Source: Geobacter sp. SVR
GTDB lineage: Bacteria; Desulfobacterota; Desulfuromonadia; Geobacterales; Pseudopelobacteraceae
Direction of reading: 5' to 3'
Assembly (NCBI RefSeq): GCF_016865365.1
Contig: NZ_AP024469.1
Span: 3,688,501-3,752,500 of the forward strand
DNA: 64,000 bases
Below the pieces are notes generated by a model. That model was not told the origin of the DNA. It did not search any database and saw only the letters and a program-made list of their open reading frames with translations. How positions within the stretch are numbered: position 1 is the stretch's first letter; every line of letters starts with the position of its first letter. This document shows, in pieces, positions 34,596 through 43,196 of the stretch. Both the position numbers and the translations under genes were made by a program.

Positions 34596-34616
34596 GGCGG
34601 GAGGTCTCCTCCCGCC
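34596..34616 (+). promoter_or_regulatory. 9-bp hairpin in the leader of the endolysin gene
   Basis: GGCGGGAGG and CCTCCCGCC with a three-base loop lie 24 bp before the endolysin start, and the stem arm contains a GGGAGG that could act as a Shine-Dalgarno. It could delay endolysin translation or be an activator site near the late promoter. Confidence 0.4.
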
Positions 34617-34640
34617 CCGGTCCATACTTCGAGACCACAA

Positions 34641-35285
34641 ATGCTGATCACGGTGGAACAATTCCGGCGCCTGTTTCCTCGCTCCACCGAACCCGAGGCC
34701 TGGGCGGCTGCGCTGAACGGCATCCTGCCGCGGTACGCTATCTACAACAACCCTCTGCGCCTAGCCATGTTCCTGGCCCAGACGGGGCACGAGTCCGACG
34801 GTTTCACCGACCTGACCGAAAACCTCAATTACAGCGCGGAGGGGCTGGCCAGGACGTGGCCCACCCGGTACGCCGTCGATCCCAAGGCCGCGACCAAGGT
34901 CCCTAACGACCTGGCCCGGCGCCTCCACCGCCAGCCCGAGGCGATCGCCAACAACTGCTACGCCAACCGCATGGGCAACGGTCCCGAGTCCAGCGGCGAC
35001 GGCTGGCGCTTCCGTGGTTATGGCCTGATCCAGCTTACCGGCCGGGCTAACCGCGAGGCGTTCGCCAAGGCCATCGGCCAGCCCCTGGATGCGGCCGAGG
35101 CATACCTGTTGACCTACGAAGGCGCGATCGAATCGGCCTGCTGGTACTGGTCGACACGCAATATCAATCCGCTGGCCGACGCCGGCAATGTCCTGGCAGT
35201 TACCAAAAGCATCAACGCCGGCGTCAACGGTCTGGCCGATCGGCAGGCTCGCTACGCCGAGGCTTTGAAAATACTGGCAGTGTAA
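34641..35285 (+). CDS. Endolysin, glycoside hydrolase family 19 type
   Basis: The 214-aa protein resembles GH19 chitinase-like lysozymes used by phages to cut peptidoglycan. Visible are the helix with the catalytic Glu (LAMFLAQTGHESDGFTDLTENLNY), then FRGYGLIQLTGRANREAF and WSTRNINPLADAGN. No signal peptide is present, so export would need the holin. The Shine-Dalgarno is weak. A longer version from ATG 34584 is possible but has no family support. Confidence 0.88.
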   Translation: MLITVEQFRRLFPRSTEPEAWAAALNGILPRYAIYNNPLRLAMFLAQTGHESDGFTDLTENLNYSAEGLARTWPTRYAVDPKAATKVPNDLARRLHRQPEAIANNCYANRMGNGPESSGDGWRFRGYGLIQLTGRANREAFAKAIGQPLDAAEAYLLTYEGAIESACWYWSTRNINPLADAGNVLAVTKSINAGVNGLADRQARYAEALKILAV

Positions 35286-35295
35286 AGGAGCCCCC

Positions 35296-35910
35296 ATGAA
35301 CAGCAAGCCCATCTGGCAATCGAAAACCCTCTGGATCAACGTGGTCGCCATCATCGCCATGACCGCCCAGGCCCTTAACAGCGCCTGGATCATCAGCCCG
35401 GAACTCCAGGGCAGCATACTGGCCGTCATCAACCTGGCGCTGCGGATCGTTACCGGTACATCCCTTGACTGGTCTGTCACAGGCACCACCCCGACCAACC
35501 AGGACAACGGGCAGGCCGGATTTGTCTCGCTGCCGCTGCTCGTCGTCATGCTGGCCCTGGGCGGATTGATGCTGTTGGCCGGCTGCGCCACTACCGGTGC
35601 CGTTTCAACACCAGCGGCATCCGACAGTCCGCAGGTATTGGCCGGCAAATCGTTGCTGGCAGTCAAGAGCACTATTGTCACCGCGGCCCCGGCCGTTGAT
35701 GGGCTCTGTCGATCAGGAGCCATGGCTGCCGACAAATGCGCCGCCGCCCGGGTTGCCTACGAGCAGGCCAAACCGGCCTACGACACCGCCGTGGATGCGT
35801 ACCTGCTGATGACGTCCGGGGGAGGTGATCCGGCGGCATTTGCCGCCACCTTACAACGGGTGCAGTCGCTGGCTGCCAACATGAAAACTCTGGCGGGAGG
35901 TGGCAAATGA
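35296..35910 (+). CDS. Membrane protein with internal lipobox-like site (holin/spanin candidate)
   Basis: The 204-aa product has an N-terminal membrane region (VVAIIAMTAQALNSAWII; GSILAVINLALRI) like small phage holins. At about residue 78 it has a second hydrophobic segment ending in LMLLAGCATTGA, a lipobox-like motif. The rest is a helical, Ala-rich domain. Taken together it looks like a holin-like piece fused to an outer-membrane spanin-like lipoprotein, an inference from layout. AAAGGAGC precedes the ATG. Confidence 0.5.
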   Translation: MNSKPIWQSKTLWINVVAIIAMTAQALNSAWIISPELQGSILAVINLALRIVTGTSLDWSVTGTTPTNQDNGQAGFVSLPLLVVMLALGGLMLLAGCATTGAVSTPAASDSPQVLAGKSLLAVKSTIVTAAPAVDGLCRSGAMAADKCAAARVAYEQAKPAYDTAVDAYLLMTSGGGDPAAFAATLQRVQSLAANMKTLAGGGK

Positions 35911-36098
35911 ACCCCGCCGCCATCGCTCAACTGATTATCGTCCTTGCACCGCTCCTTCAGAGCGCCGTGATTGAAGGCGAGAAGCTGATCACCACATTCC
36001 GTTCCGATCTGACCGCTGAAGAGCTGCGCAGTGCTCTGCAGGCGTCCCTCTCTGCTACCTGGCCCGAGCTGACTTTCGGGCAAGACTCGCCATCCTGA
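35907..36098 (+). CDS. 63-aa small lysis-region protein
   Basis: The N-terminus is hydrophobic (AAIAQLIIVLAPLLQSAVI), followed by an amphipathic helix (TAEELRSALQASL). It overlaps both neighbours by a few bases. A holin or holin-regulator role is possible by position only. Confidence 0.45.
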   Translation: MNPAAIAQLIIVLAPLLQSAVIEGEKLITTFRSDLTAEELRSALQASLSATWPELTFGQDSPS

Positions 36099-36307
36099 TG
36101 GACGACGTCGACCGCGCCCAGGTGGTGAATGAAGACTTCCAGGCGTTTGTTCTGCAGCAGCAACAAGCCGGGCGGGAACCGGGAAATTACACCGGTTCCG
36201 CCTGTCTGGACTGCGGAGACGAAATCCCCACAGCGCGCCGGCTGGCAGTACCCGGCTGCCGCAGATGCATAAACTGCCAGACACTACACGAGCACTGGAG
36301 GATTTGA
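36098..36307 (+). CDS. TraR/DksA-type C4 zinc-finger protein
   Basis: The 69-aa product carries the DksA/TraR zinc finger CLDCGDEIPTARRLAVPGCRRCINCQ, standard in phage and conjugative TraR homologues. TraR mimics DksA-ppGpp on RNA polymerase to alter transcription. It overlaps the genes on both sides. Confidence 0.85.
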   Translation: MDDVDRAQVVNEDFQAFVLQQQQAGREPGNYTGSACLDCGDEIPTARRLAVPGCRRCINCQTLHEHWRI

Positions 36308-36648
36308 TGGTCAACAAGTTGATCGAATCGCTGATTAACTGGGGACCGGGCGGAGTGCTGGCCGGCCTGATGATGCTCGGGCTTTACAAGCTGCTCGATA
36401 AGTTTGCCGGCAAGGCCATTGATGCCCAACAGGCCCAGGCGGTGGCCCTCGCCTCCCAGGCCAAGGCTATGGAGGGATTGCAGACGTCGTTGAAGGAGTT
36501 CGTCTCCCGAGACAACGGCGAGCACCGAGAGATGCTGGTGCTCATGAAGTATACCGCACAGCACATCCAGGGGCTCCTGGAGGCTCGGAACGAGTTTATC
36601 GACTTGAAAGAAGAGTGCGAAAAGCACCGATGCATGGGGGATCAATGA
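36307..36648 (+). CDS. Membrane-anchored coiled-coil protein (DUF2730-like position)
   Basis: The 113-aa protein has one membrane segment (GGVLAGLMMLGLYKLL) and a helical C-terminal half (DAQQAQAVALASQAKAMEGLQTSLKEF). This is the gene position of Mu gp25 (DUF2730), which has the same layout. Role unknown; possibly in lysis or in linking to the terminase operon. Start in the TGATG overlap. Confidence 0.5.
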   Translation: MVNKLIESLINWGPGGVLAGLMMLGLYKLLDKFAGKAIDAQQAQAVALASQAKAMEGLQTSLKEFVSRDNGEHREMLVLMKYTAQHIQGLLEARNEFIDLKEECEKHRCMGDQ

Positions 36649-36953
36649 CACCGCCCGGACTGAGCAGCGAAAAAAACAAGCGGATTCGCGTGACGCTCCT
36701 GGAGCTGTTGCGCACCGAGTATCCCGGCAGTCTCGACCTGCGGGTCTTGCAGTTTTCCCTGGACAACCTCGGCTATCCGATCCCCGAGGAAGCCTTGTCA
36801 GCCCATCTCCGCTACCTGGAGGAGAAGGGCTATGTGACCCTGACGAAAAAGAAGGGCTATGGCTTCCAAATCGAATTCGCCTGTCTGACCGCCTCCGGCT
36901 GGGATCTGCTCGACGGCCACACCTGCGAAAAGGGTATCGACGAGGCGTTATGA
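36645..36953 (+). CDS. Winged-helix protein (Mu gp26-like position)
   Basis: The 102-aa product has a winged-helix pattern (VTLLELLRTEYPGSLDLRVLQFSLDNLGYPIPEEALSAHLRYLEEKGYVTL). GGGGGA precedes the start and it overlaps its neighbours by 4 bp. It may be a late regulator or DNA-packaging adaptor. Confidence 0.55.
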   Translation: MTPPGLSSEKNKRIRVTLLELLRTEYPGSLDLRVLQFSLDNLGYPIPEEALSAHLRYLEEKGYVTLTKKKGYGFQIEFACLTASGWDLLDGHTCEKGIDEAL

Positions 36954-37480
36954 AGGGGAAATCGTACAAGGTCGAGAACCGAGAGACTGCCTTCACTGTC
37001 TGGCGAGAGTGCAGTGGCAACATTGAATTGACCCTGCGGACCCTGCGCGATCAGCACGGCCTCTCTCTCACCAAACCGACGCTCTACGATTGGAAGGAAA
37101 AATTCGGCTGGGAGAATCGGGCGGCGCGGGCCGATGCGGTAAGTCAGGAAGTAGCCGACAATGCCGCCGATAACCTGATGCTCAAGGCGTTGCTTGATCA
37201 GAAGAAGAAGTATGAGCAGTACTTTGAGACGTTGGGCCCCACCGGCATTGATACCCAGGCCACCTACGCCTTCAACTCCCTGATCAAGACTATCTGTGAC
37301 ATCCAGAATCGTCAGGCCGCCGGCGTCGGTTTCGACCGACCCAAGTTCTTTCTGGAAAACCTGCAGTGGCTGGTCGGATGGATGAAGAAAAACGATCCCG
37401 AGGGTCTCCCGCTCCTGGCTCGCCACATCGACAAGCTGACTGCGGATTACAAGATGGAGTTGATGAATGGCAATGCGTAA
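36950..37480 (+). CDS. Small terminase subunit-like protein (DUF1804 type)
   Basis: The 176-aa product has an N-terminal HTH (NIELTLRTLRDQHGLSLTKPTLYDWKEKFGW) and a helical C-terminal half, typical of small terminase subunits of Mu-like phages that recognise DNA for packaging. It overlaps the large subunit gene by 14 bp. Confidence 0.7.
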   Translation: MKGKSYKVENRETAFTVWRECSGNIELTLRTLRDQHGLSLTKPTLYDWKEKFGWENRAARADAVSQEVADNAADNLMLKALLDQKKKYEQYFETLGPTGIDTQATYAFNSLIKTICDIQNRQAAGVGFDRPKFFLENLQWLVGWMKKNDPEGLPLLARHIDKLTADYKMELMNGNA

Positions 37481-38990
37481 GACCCAGAACATAACGGAGC
37501 GCCAGTACGACGATTACGTCGCCGGCCTCCGTAAGCTCATTGCCGACAGCGTTTCGCCGTTCGAGAACGATACTCCGGCAAAGAAGCGGGAGCGCATCGA
37601 ACGCTGCAACGATCCCCTGGAGTTCATCAAGACCTACATGCCGCACTACGCCCGGACCGACTTTGCACCGTGTCATGCCGAATGGTGCGAGATTGCCGAC
37701 CAGCCAGGTCTCAATTTCATCGGTGCGCCACGCGACCACGCAAAGACAACTATCGTCACGGTAGGGCTGCGCATCTACCGCATCTGCAAGCAGCTCCGCA
37801 AGTACATCATGCTGGGCTCCAACATCCACGACCAGGCCAAGCGCTTCACGGTCAAGATCAAGGTCGAACTGGAGGACAACCCCCGGCTGCGCCATGACTA
37901 TGGCGACGTGATCGCCAAGACCCGCACCTGGGGCGATGATTTTTTCCTTACCAAGGGGGGCACCCTGGTTGAGGCCCTGGGCCGGGGTGATCAGTGGCGC
38001 GGCAAGTCGCATGGTCCCTACCGGCCCGACGATATCGGCCTGGATGACCTGGAAGACAACAGCACGGTCAAGAGCCCCACGGTCACCAAGTCCATCGTGG
38101 AATTCATCCAGGGCGAGGTGCTCGGCTGTCTTGAAGGAGACTGCTCGGCCACCATGGTGGGCAATGTGTTCCACGGCAAGAGTGCCATCTCTCAGATGAT
38201 CGCCATGGAAGACGAGGAAACCGGCCTGCCGCTCTACACCTCCAAGGTCTACGACGCCATTGTGGACGAGGAGAACAAGATCACCCTGTGGCCGGCCCGT
38301 TGGCCCTGGGACAAGCTGATGCGCAAGATGAAGCTGGTCACCAAGCGCATCTTCAACAGAGAGTTCCGCAACAAGAGCACGGAAGAAGACAGTCCCTTCC
38401 CGGAGGATACGGCCACCTACTTCGACCGCATCCAGGTGGTTGAACGCCAGCTGATCTTTGCCACCGCCGTCGACCCGTCAGCCACGGCCACCGAGAAAAG
38501 CGACTTCCGGGCCGTGGTCACCTGGGGGTTCGACCGCGAATCAATGATCTTCAGGTGCATGCACGCGTGGATAAAGCGCCGCTCGATCGGGGAAATGTTT
38601 GCCGCGGCCTACGCACAGAACGAGCAGTATCCCGGGCGCTGTCCGATTGAGGAGAACATGCTCAAGGACTTTCTCCACGAGGCGATTCAGAACTACGCCA
38701 GAGAGGTTGGCCACTACCTCCCTTGGGCTCCCCTCCATCATGGTTCGCAGGCCAACAAGATCGCCCGGATCGTCGGTACCTGCGAATATCTGTGGGAGCA
38801 CAAGAAAATGCAGTTCGAGCGCCGTCATTCGGACCAGAAGACCCTGGTGGATCAGTTCGTGTACATCAACAACAACACGGTCAACGATGACGGGCCTGAC
38901 GCCTCGGAAATGGCCATCAGTTTCCTGCAGAAGGGCTCGGGTATCCGTGTTGCCGACTGCTACCCCGAATTCGCGGAGGCCCGCGCATGA
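37467..38990 (+). CDS. Large terminase subunit (packaging motor)
   Basis: The 507-aa ATPase-nuclease powers headful DNA packaging. Walker A is GAPRDHAKTT (86-95), and Walker B is DIGLDDLED around D193-D194. The nuclease domain has TAVDPSATATEKSDF, with a metal-binding Asp. No frameshift is seen. It follows the small subunit and precedes the portal. Confidence 0.9.
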   Translation: MAMRKTQNITERQYDDYVAGLRKLIADSVSPFENDTPAKKRERIERCNDPLEFIKTYMPHYARTDFAPCHAEWCEIADQPGLNFIGAPRDHAKTTIVTVGLRIYRICKQLRKYIMLGSNIHDQAKRFTVKIKVELEDNPRLRHDYGDVIAKTRTWGDDFFLTKGGTLVEALGRGDQWRGKSHGPYRPDDIGLDDLEDNSTVKSPTVTKSIVEFIQGEVLGCLEGDCSATMVGNVFHGKSAISQMIAMEDEETGLPLYTSKVYDAIVDEENKITLWPARWPWDKLMRKMKLVTKRIFNREFRNKSTEEDSPFPEDTATYFDRIQVVERQLIFATAVDPSATATEKSDFRAVVTWGFDRESMIFRCMHAWIKRRSIGEMFAAAYAQNEQYPGRCPIEENMLKDFLHEAIQNYAREVGHYLPWAPLHHGSQANKIARIVGTCEYLWEHKKMQFERRHSDQKTLVDQFVYINNNTVNDDGPDASEMAISFLQKGSGIRVADCYPEFAEARA

Positions 38991-40696
38991 GCTGGTGGCG
39001 ATTTGCCCGCAAAACTCCGGCCGTGGACGTCGGGCAGATCTCGGTACCCGAGGACCAGATCACCGGTGTGCTCGGCAAGCTCGCTGGATTCTATTCGTTC
39101 GTCGGTGCGCCGTTTCCTCTGGAGTTCCTGGATGTACTGGAGCCGCTCTCCATTTTCAATCCGGACATCTCCCAGGCCCTGCAGATCTGGGTCAACCTGG
39201 GCAACACCGGCCACGAGCTGACCGTGGAGGCTCGCAACCCCCAGGCCGCTCTGGACCGGCTCAATGCCCTGGCCGCTTCGGTCTATCTGACCGGCGGCGG
39301 GGTGGACGGCCTGGTCAACCATTTTCTTCGCCAGATCCCGCTCATGGGGGCGCTCTCGGCCGAGTGGGTGATCAGCGACAACCTGCGCGACGGCGTCGCT
39401 GACTGTGCTGTTGTACCGGTGAAGCGCATCCGCTTCCGTCGGGTGGACGGGGTCATGACTCCCCACCAGATGACCAATCAGATCAGCGGAGGCAACAACG
39501 GCTACGTGCAGCTCAACCCGTTCACCTACAGCTATATGCCGCTCCAGACCGTGGACGGATCTCCCTATGCCATCCCGCTGTTCTACGCGACTCTGAAGAA
39601 CATTGAGGTGCAGCTGGACGCCACGGACAACATCGGCGCCATCATCCGCAAGATGGGCCTGCTCGGCTTCATGGACGTGAGCATGGAGGTCCCGCAGCAG
39701 CGTGCGGGAGAGAACGACGAGGCCTACAAGAACCGCCTGACGCAACGGCTGAAGGACTATGCCAAGGCGTACAAACAGAACATCAGCAAGGGAGTGGCGG
39801 TCCACTACAAGGATCAGGAGATCAAGCACAACGCCACCAACGCCGGTGCCGCTGCCGGCGCGAAATCGGTGTGGGAGATGAACGAGGAGCAGATTTTTTC
39901 AGCCCTGGATATTCCCCCCAGCATGGCGGGCCGCTCCTACAGCACGACCGAGACCTACGCCCAGGTGGATTACGACCGTTTCACCGCAAAGCTCGGCGTT
40001 GCCCGGCGGATGATCAAGCGATTCCTGGAGAAGGGCTATGCCCTCGACCTGCTGCTGCACGGGATTGATGCCCAGGTGTCGGTAACCTGGAACAACAACG
40101 ACACGCTCAAGGCCAAGGACAAAGCCGAGACGGAAGGCCAGCGGATTGAGAATGTGCTCAAGAAGCGGGATGGCGGGATCATTACCAGCGATGAAGCGGC
40201 GCAGGAACTGGGATACGAGAAGGCCACCGGCTTTCGTGCCGGCAACCAGACTCCGGCCGGTTTTTCTGCCGTGCAGTTCCGTTTCAACCGGCAGACCGGG
40301 CGCTATACGTTCCGGCCGGAGGTGATCCGCCTGGAACAGCCGGCCGACGATCGCCAGGACCAGAACTATATCGCGGCCCTGCAGGCGGTTCTGGAGGGGC
40401 CGGAGGAGAAGGCGATCAAGGCGGGGATAGCCGCGGGTGCAGATTACATCGACAACGGCAATCACCGCCGGAGTCTGAAAGGGTTTGCACTGGCAGTATA
40501 TACGGCGTTCGAAATCACGCTCCGCAGCGAGATCAGCAAAACGATCGTGATGGAGGTCTGCAACCAGTTCGTCAGCTCCCAATGGCGCCGCTGGCGGTAC
40601 GAGGACAAGAACCACCTGCGGGGCCGCCGGGGCAGCGCCTTGCCGGCGATACCATCGACATTGCCGTGGTCGACCAGAATGCCCTGCGCTACCTGA
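38987..40696 (+). CDS. Portal protein (DUF935), C-terminus reaches a frame change
   Basis: The 569-aa product matches Mu gp29-type portals (IFNPDISQALQIWVNLGNTGHEL; ALDIPPSMAGRSYSTTETYAQV; GIITSDEAAQELGYEKATGF) that form the dodecameric DNA channel. The last 20 residues lack a protein-like composition. The coding signal moves to the -1 frame near 40635 and continues as the MuF domain. The portal is therefore either ended by overlap or joined to MuF by a -1 frameshift. Confidence 0.88.
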   Translation: MSWWRFARKTPAVDVGQISVPEDQITGVLGKLAGFYSFVGAPFPLEFLDVLEPLSIFNPDISQALQIWVNLGNTGHELTVEARNPQAALDRLNALAASVYLTGGGVDGLVNHFLRQIPLMGALSAEWVISDNLRDGVADCAVVPVKRIRFRRVDGVMTPHQMTNQISGGNNGYVQLNPFTYSYMPLQTVDGSPYAIPLFYATLKNIEVQLDATDNIGAIIRKMGLLGFMDVSMEVPQQRAGENDEAYKNRLTQRLKDYAKAYKQNISKGVAVHYKDQEIKHNATNAGAAAGAKSVWEMNEEQIFSALDIPPSMAGRSYSTTETYAQVDYDRFTAKLGVARRMIKRFLEKGYALDLLLHGIDAQVSVTWNNNDTLKAKDKAETEGQRIENVLKKRDGGIITSDEAAQELGYEKATGFRAGNQTPAGFSAVQFRFNRQTGRYTFRPEVIRLEQPADDRQDQNYIAALQAVLEGPEEKAIKAGIAAGADYIDNGNHRRSLKGFALAVYTAFEITLRSEISKTIVMEVCNQFVSSQWRRWRYEDKNHLRGRRGSALPAIPSTLPWSTRMPCAT

Positions 40697-41238
40697 CCAA
40701 TGTGGAGCAGTTCTACTTCGGCCGCGGCAACTACCTGGCCAACAACGAGACCGTGGGCAAGCAGTTCATCTCCTGGCTGCAGGATGAATATATCTCCAAG
40801 GGGCTCAACATCCGCGACCCGGAGACGTGGGCAGAGTTCACACGGACGTTCACCGGGTTGGTCAATGAGACCAGCTTCTACAAGATCGAGCAGCTCGTTT
40901 CCACCACCATGGGGCGCGTGCAGAACATGGGGCAGACCCTCTCTCTCTACGAGGCCGGGATCAAGCGCTATCAGATCGTGGGGCCGAGTACGTTTCCCAT
41001 CTGCGCCCACTGCAAGTCGATGCTGGGGCGGAAGTTTGATGTCCAGGTAGCCGCAACGCGGCTGGCTCGGACCCTGGAAAAGGGATTCGAGAAGCCCGAC
41101 GACCTGCCGCCATTTCTGTCCAACAAATACACGGCCGACCAGGTCACGGAAATGAGCGACGCCGAGCTGCAAGCGGCAGGTTTCGAGACCCCCCCGTATC
41201 ACCCGAAATGCCGCCACCGGAAAGCGGCAGTCGACTGA
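40582..41238 (+). CDS. MuF-type minor head protein (start uncertain)
   Basis: The 218-aa frame encodes the C-terminal part of a Mu gpF / SPP1 gp7-like head morphogenesis protein, with the characteristic FPICAHCKSMLGRKFD and YHPKCRHRKAA. The N-terminal 15-20 residues read as out-of-frame (PLAVRGQEPPAGPPG) and the ATG has no ribosome site. MuF segments that belong before this are in the portal frame. It is probably the continuation of the portal frame by -1 shift. MuF proteins of this length are shorter than Mu gpF (426 aa). Confidence 0.7.
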   Translation: MAPLAVRGQEPPAGPPGQRLAGDTIDIAVVDQNALRYLTNVEQFYFGRGNYLANNETVGKQFISWLQDEYISKGLNIRDPETWAEFTRTFTGLVNETSFYKIEQLVSTTMGRVQNMGQTLSLYEAGIKRYQIVGPSTFPICAHCKSMLGRKFDVQVAATRLARTLEKGFEKPDDLPPFLSNKYTADQVTEMSDAELQAAGFETPPYHPKCRHRKAAVD

Positions 41239-41315
41239 CGGGTCGGGCAGGCATCGTTTAGGCGGTTTATAAACTAAATTTGAGCGTTCCAGGGCTATGT
41301 CGCGAGGAGGTTGTG

Positions 41316-42410
41316 ATGGCTGAAAAACAGAAAAACGAAAGTTTCCAGGTGCTGAGAGATGGATTTGCAAAAGCCAGGTTCGGGGGAACGATCTCCGGGT
41401 GCCCCCTGCCGGGCACGGATACACCCTTCAGTTTTGCGTCGGCCGAGGGAGAGGAAAACGGCGGGCTTAATCCCGAAGAGTATGTGGGCCGCATCTTCAG
41501 AATACTGTCAGCCACCGTCACCCCCTACCGGTTTTTCGACTTTCGCCAGCCGGGAGTGCTCAAGGCTGCGGTGCCGCTGTTTGAGAAGCTGACCCTCTAC
41601 GCCAACCACTCCATCGACGTGACCAGGTGGAAAGGTTTTACCCAGGGTCCGCTCTGGGATGATCAGAACGATCCGCAAGGAATCAACTGCCTGCTGGCCG
41701 TCGACAAGATCATTGACCCCTCGTTGGCCAGGGGGGTGGAGACCGGGGCACTGCGGGCCTGCAGCGTGACCATCTGGTTCGAGTTTGAAAAATCGCATCC
41801 CAACCTGGATTACTACTGGTCCCGGCTGGGCGAGGTAGTCGACGGCGAAGTGGTGCGGCTGATCGTCACCAAGATCACCAATGCCGGCGAGGTTTCCATC
41901 GTCTGGGAGGGTGAGGACCCGTATGCCAAAGCATTAGAGGCGGGCGCCAGCGGCGCCCCTGACCATAACAACACTGAGGAGGAAAAGGACATGAAGCTGA
42001 CCGCAGCAACCATGGCCCTCCTGGGGATCGCCGCCGGCACCGAGTTGTCCGCGGAGCTCCTGGAGGGGAAGATCAACGAGACCGTTACCGGCCTCAAAAC
42101 CAAGATTGCCGGCCTGGAGCCGGAGGCCCAGCTCGGTAAGCAGCTCCTGGAGGAAACCCGTACCAGGGCCGAGACGCTCTACAAGGTGCTCAAGGGCGAA
42201 GGGGCGCTGGAGCGCTTTATCACCGGCGTGATCCGCACCGCAGATCTGGCCACGGCCCGCGCCCTGTGCGAGGAGTACGAGCAGGCGGTGGAGAGCAAGG
42301 TGCCGCTGGCCTGCCCGAAATGTGGTGAAAAGCTGAAGCGCCAGTCGTCGCGGCCCGCGCCGGAAGGCCATGCCGCCGGCGGGAAGCGGGCCGCTGATTA
42401 CAAGCTGTAA
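41316..42410 (+). CDS. Prohead protease with C-terminal scaffold (Mu I/Z-like)
   Basis: The 364-aa product has an N-terminal protease-like part (DFRQPGVLKAAVPLFEKLTLYANHSIDV; GALRACSVTIWFEFE) with conserved His and Ser candidates of phage prohead proteases. The C-terminal 139 residues are a helical scaffold (ELSAELLEGKINETVTGLKTK) ending in a zinc-ribbon CPKCGEKLKRQ. The ATG follows GAGGAGG. Its position upstream of the capsid gene is as in Mu. Confidence 0.75.
   Translation: MAEKQKNESFQVLRDGFAKARFGGTISGCPLPGTDTPFSFASAEGEENGGLNPEEYVGRIFRILSATVTPYRFFDFRQPGVLKAAVPLFEKLTLYANHSIDVTRWKGFTQGPLWDDQNDPQGINCLLAVDKIIDPSLARGVETGALRACSVTIWFEFEKSHPNLDYYWSRLGEVVDGEVVRLIVTKITNAGEVSIVWEGEDPYAKALEAGASGAPDHNNTEEEKDMKLTAATMALLGIAAGTELSAELLEGKINETVTGLKTKIAGLEPEAQLGKQLLEETRTRAETLYKVLKGEGALERFITGVIRTADLATARALCEEYEQAVESKVPLACPKCGEKLKRQSSRPAPEGHAAGGKRAADYKL
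41991..42410 (+). CDS. Nested scaffold protein (internal in-frame start)
   Basis: An ATG in frame at codon 226 of the protease gene is preceded by GAGGAGGAAAAGGAC, an excellent ribosome site. It would make a 139-aa scaffold alone, as Mu gene Z inside I or lambda Nu3 inside C. The start coincides with the boundary between protease and scaffold. Confidence 0.7.
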   Translation: MKLTAATMALLGIAAGTELSAELLEGKINETVTGLKTKIAGLEPEAQLGKQLLEETRTRAETLYKVLKGEGALERFITGVIRTADLATARALCEEYEQAVESKVPLACPKCGEKLKRQSSRPAPEGHAAGGKRAADYKL

Positions 42411-42440
42411 CCGTTCATCAACCAATCACGGAGGTATCTC

Positions 42441-43166
42441 ATGAGCTGGAAAGATATGTTGGGCGTGAGCTTCAACGAGTTGGAAGTCAATGATATGACT
42501 TTTCTGTTGGCGGAGGGAATCATCCGCTCCGACGAAGGAAAGGTAGTCAAGGTCTCTGCCAATGGCACGGTTGATCTGTGCGCCGCCGAGGACGTTTTCT
42601 TCGGCAAGCTGATCAAGATCGACACCTCGCCCGAGGTGGGCGCCGTGCGCTGCTGCGACTGCTGTGTGGAGGTTTCTTATACCGGCAACCCCGGCCTCAA
42701 CTATCAGCACCTGGTTGCCGACGGCCTGGGAGGTGTCAAGCCACCTGCTGCAGCCGTGGCCGCGTCATTGGCAACTGGCGTGGTGGCCAACAACAACGCC
42801 TTGACGTTCACCGCCAAAAAGGCCGGCGCGGACGGTAACGACATCACAATCACGCTGATCGACCCGCCCGGCAATAACGTGACCCTTTCGGTCGACGTGG
42901 TCGGCCGGGACATCAACGTCACCCTGGCCACCGACGGCGCCAGCGCCATCACCTCTACCGCCGCCCTGGTCAAAGCAGCCATCGAGGCGAGTTCCGCGGC
43001 GGATCTGGTCACGGTGGCACATACCGGCGCCAGCACCGGCGCAGCCGCGGTCGTCGCGGTTGCCGCCACCAATCTGGCCGGCGGTACCGACGCCAGTGTC
43101 GGCCGGCCCATGTTCGTGCTCACCAAGGATACCACGGCCCATACCCTGGTCATGTGCTGCCCGTAG
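42441..43166 (+). CDS. Capsid decoration-like protein with Ig-like domain
   Basis: The 241-aa product lies between the scaffold and the major capsid. The N-terminal part (FNELEVNDMTFLLAEGIIRSDEGKVVKVSANG) resembles head decoration proteins (DUF2190 type). Residues about 110-225 (NNNALTFTAKKAGADGNDITITLIDPP...VGRDINVTLATDG) form an Ig-like or adhesin-like module common in phage structural proteins. GGAGG precedes the ATG. Confidence 0.6.
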   Translation: MSWKDMLGVSFNELEVNDMTFLLAEGIIRSDEGKVVKVSANGTVDLCAAEDVFFGKLIKIDTSPEVGAVRCCDCCVEVSYTGNPGLNYQHLVADGLGGVKPPAAAVAASLATGVVANNNALTFTAKKAGADGNDITITLIDPPGNNVTLSVDVVGRDINVTLATDGASAITSTAALVKAAIEASSAADLVTVAHTGASTGAAAVVAVAATNLAGGTDASVGRPMFVLTKDTTAHTLVMCCP

Positions 43167-43196
43167 ACCATCACCCATCAATAAGGAGATCCGCAA

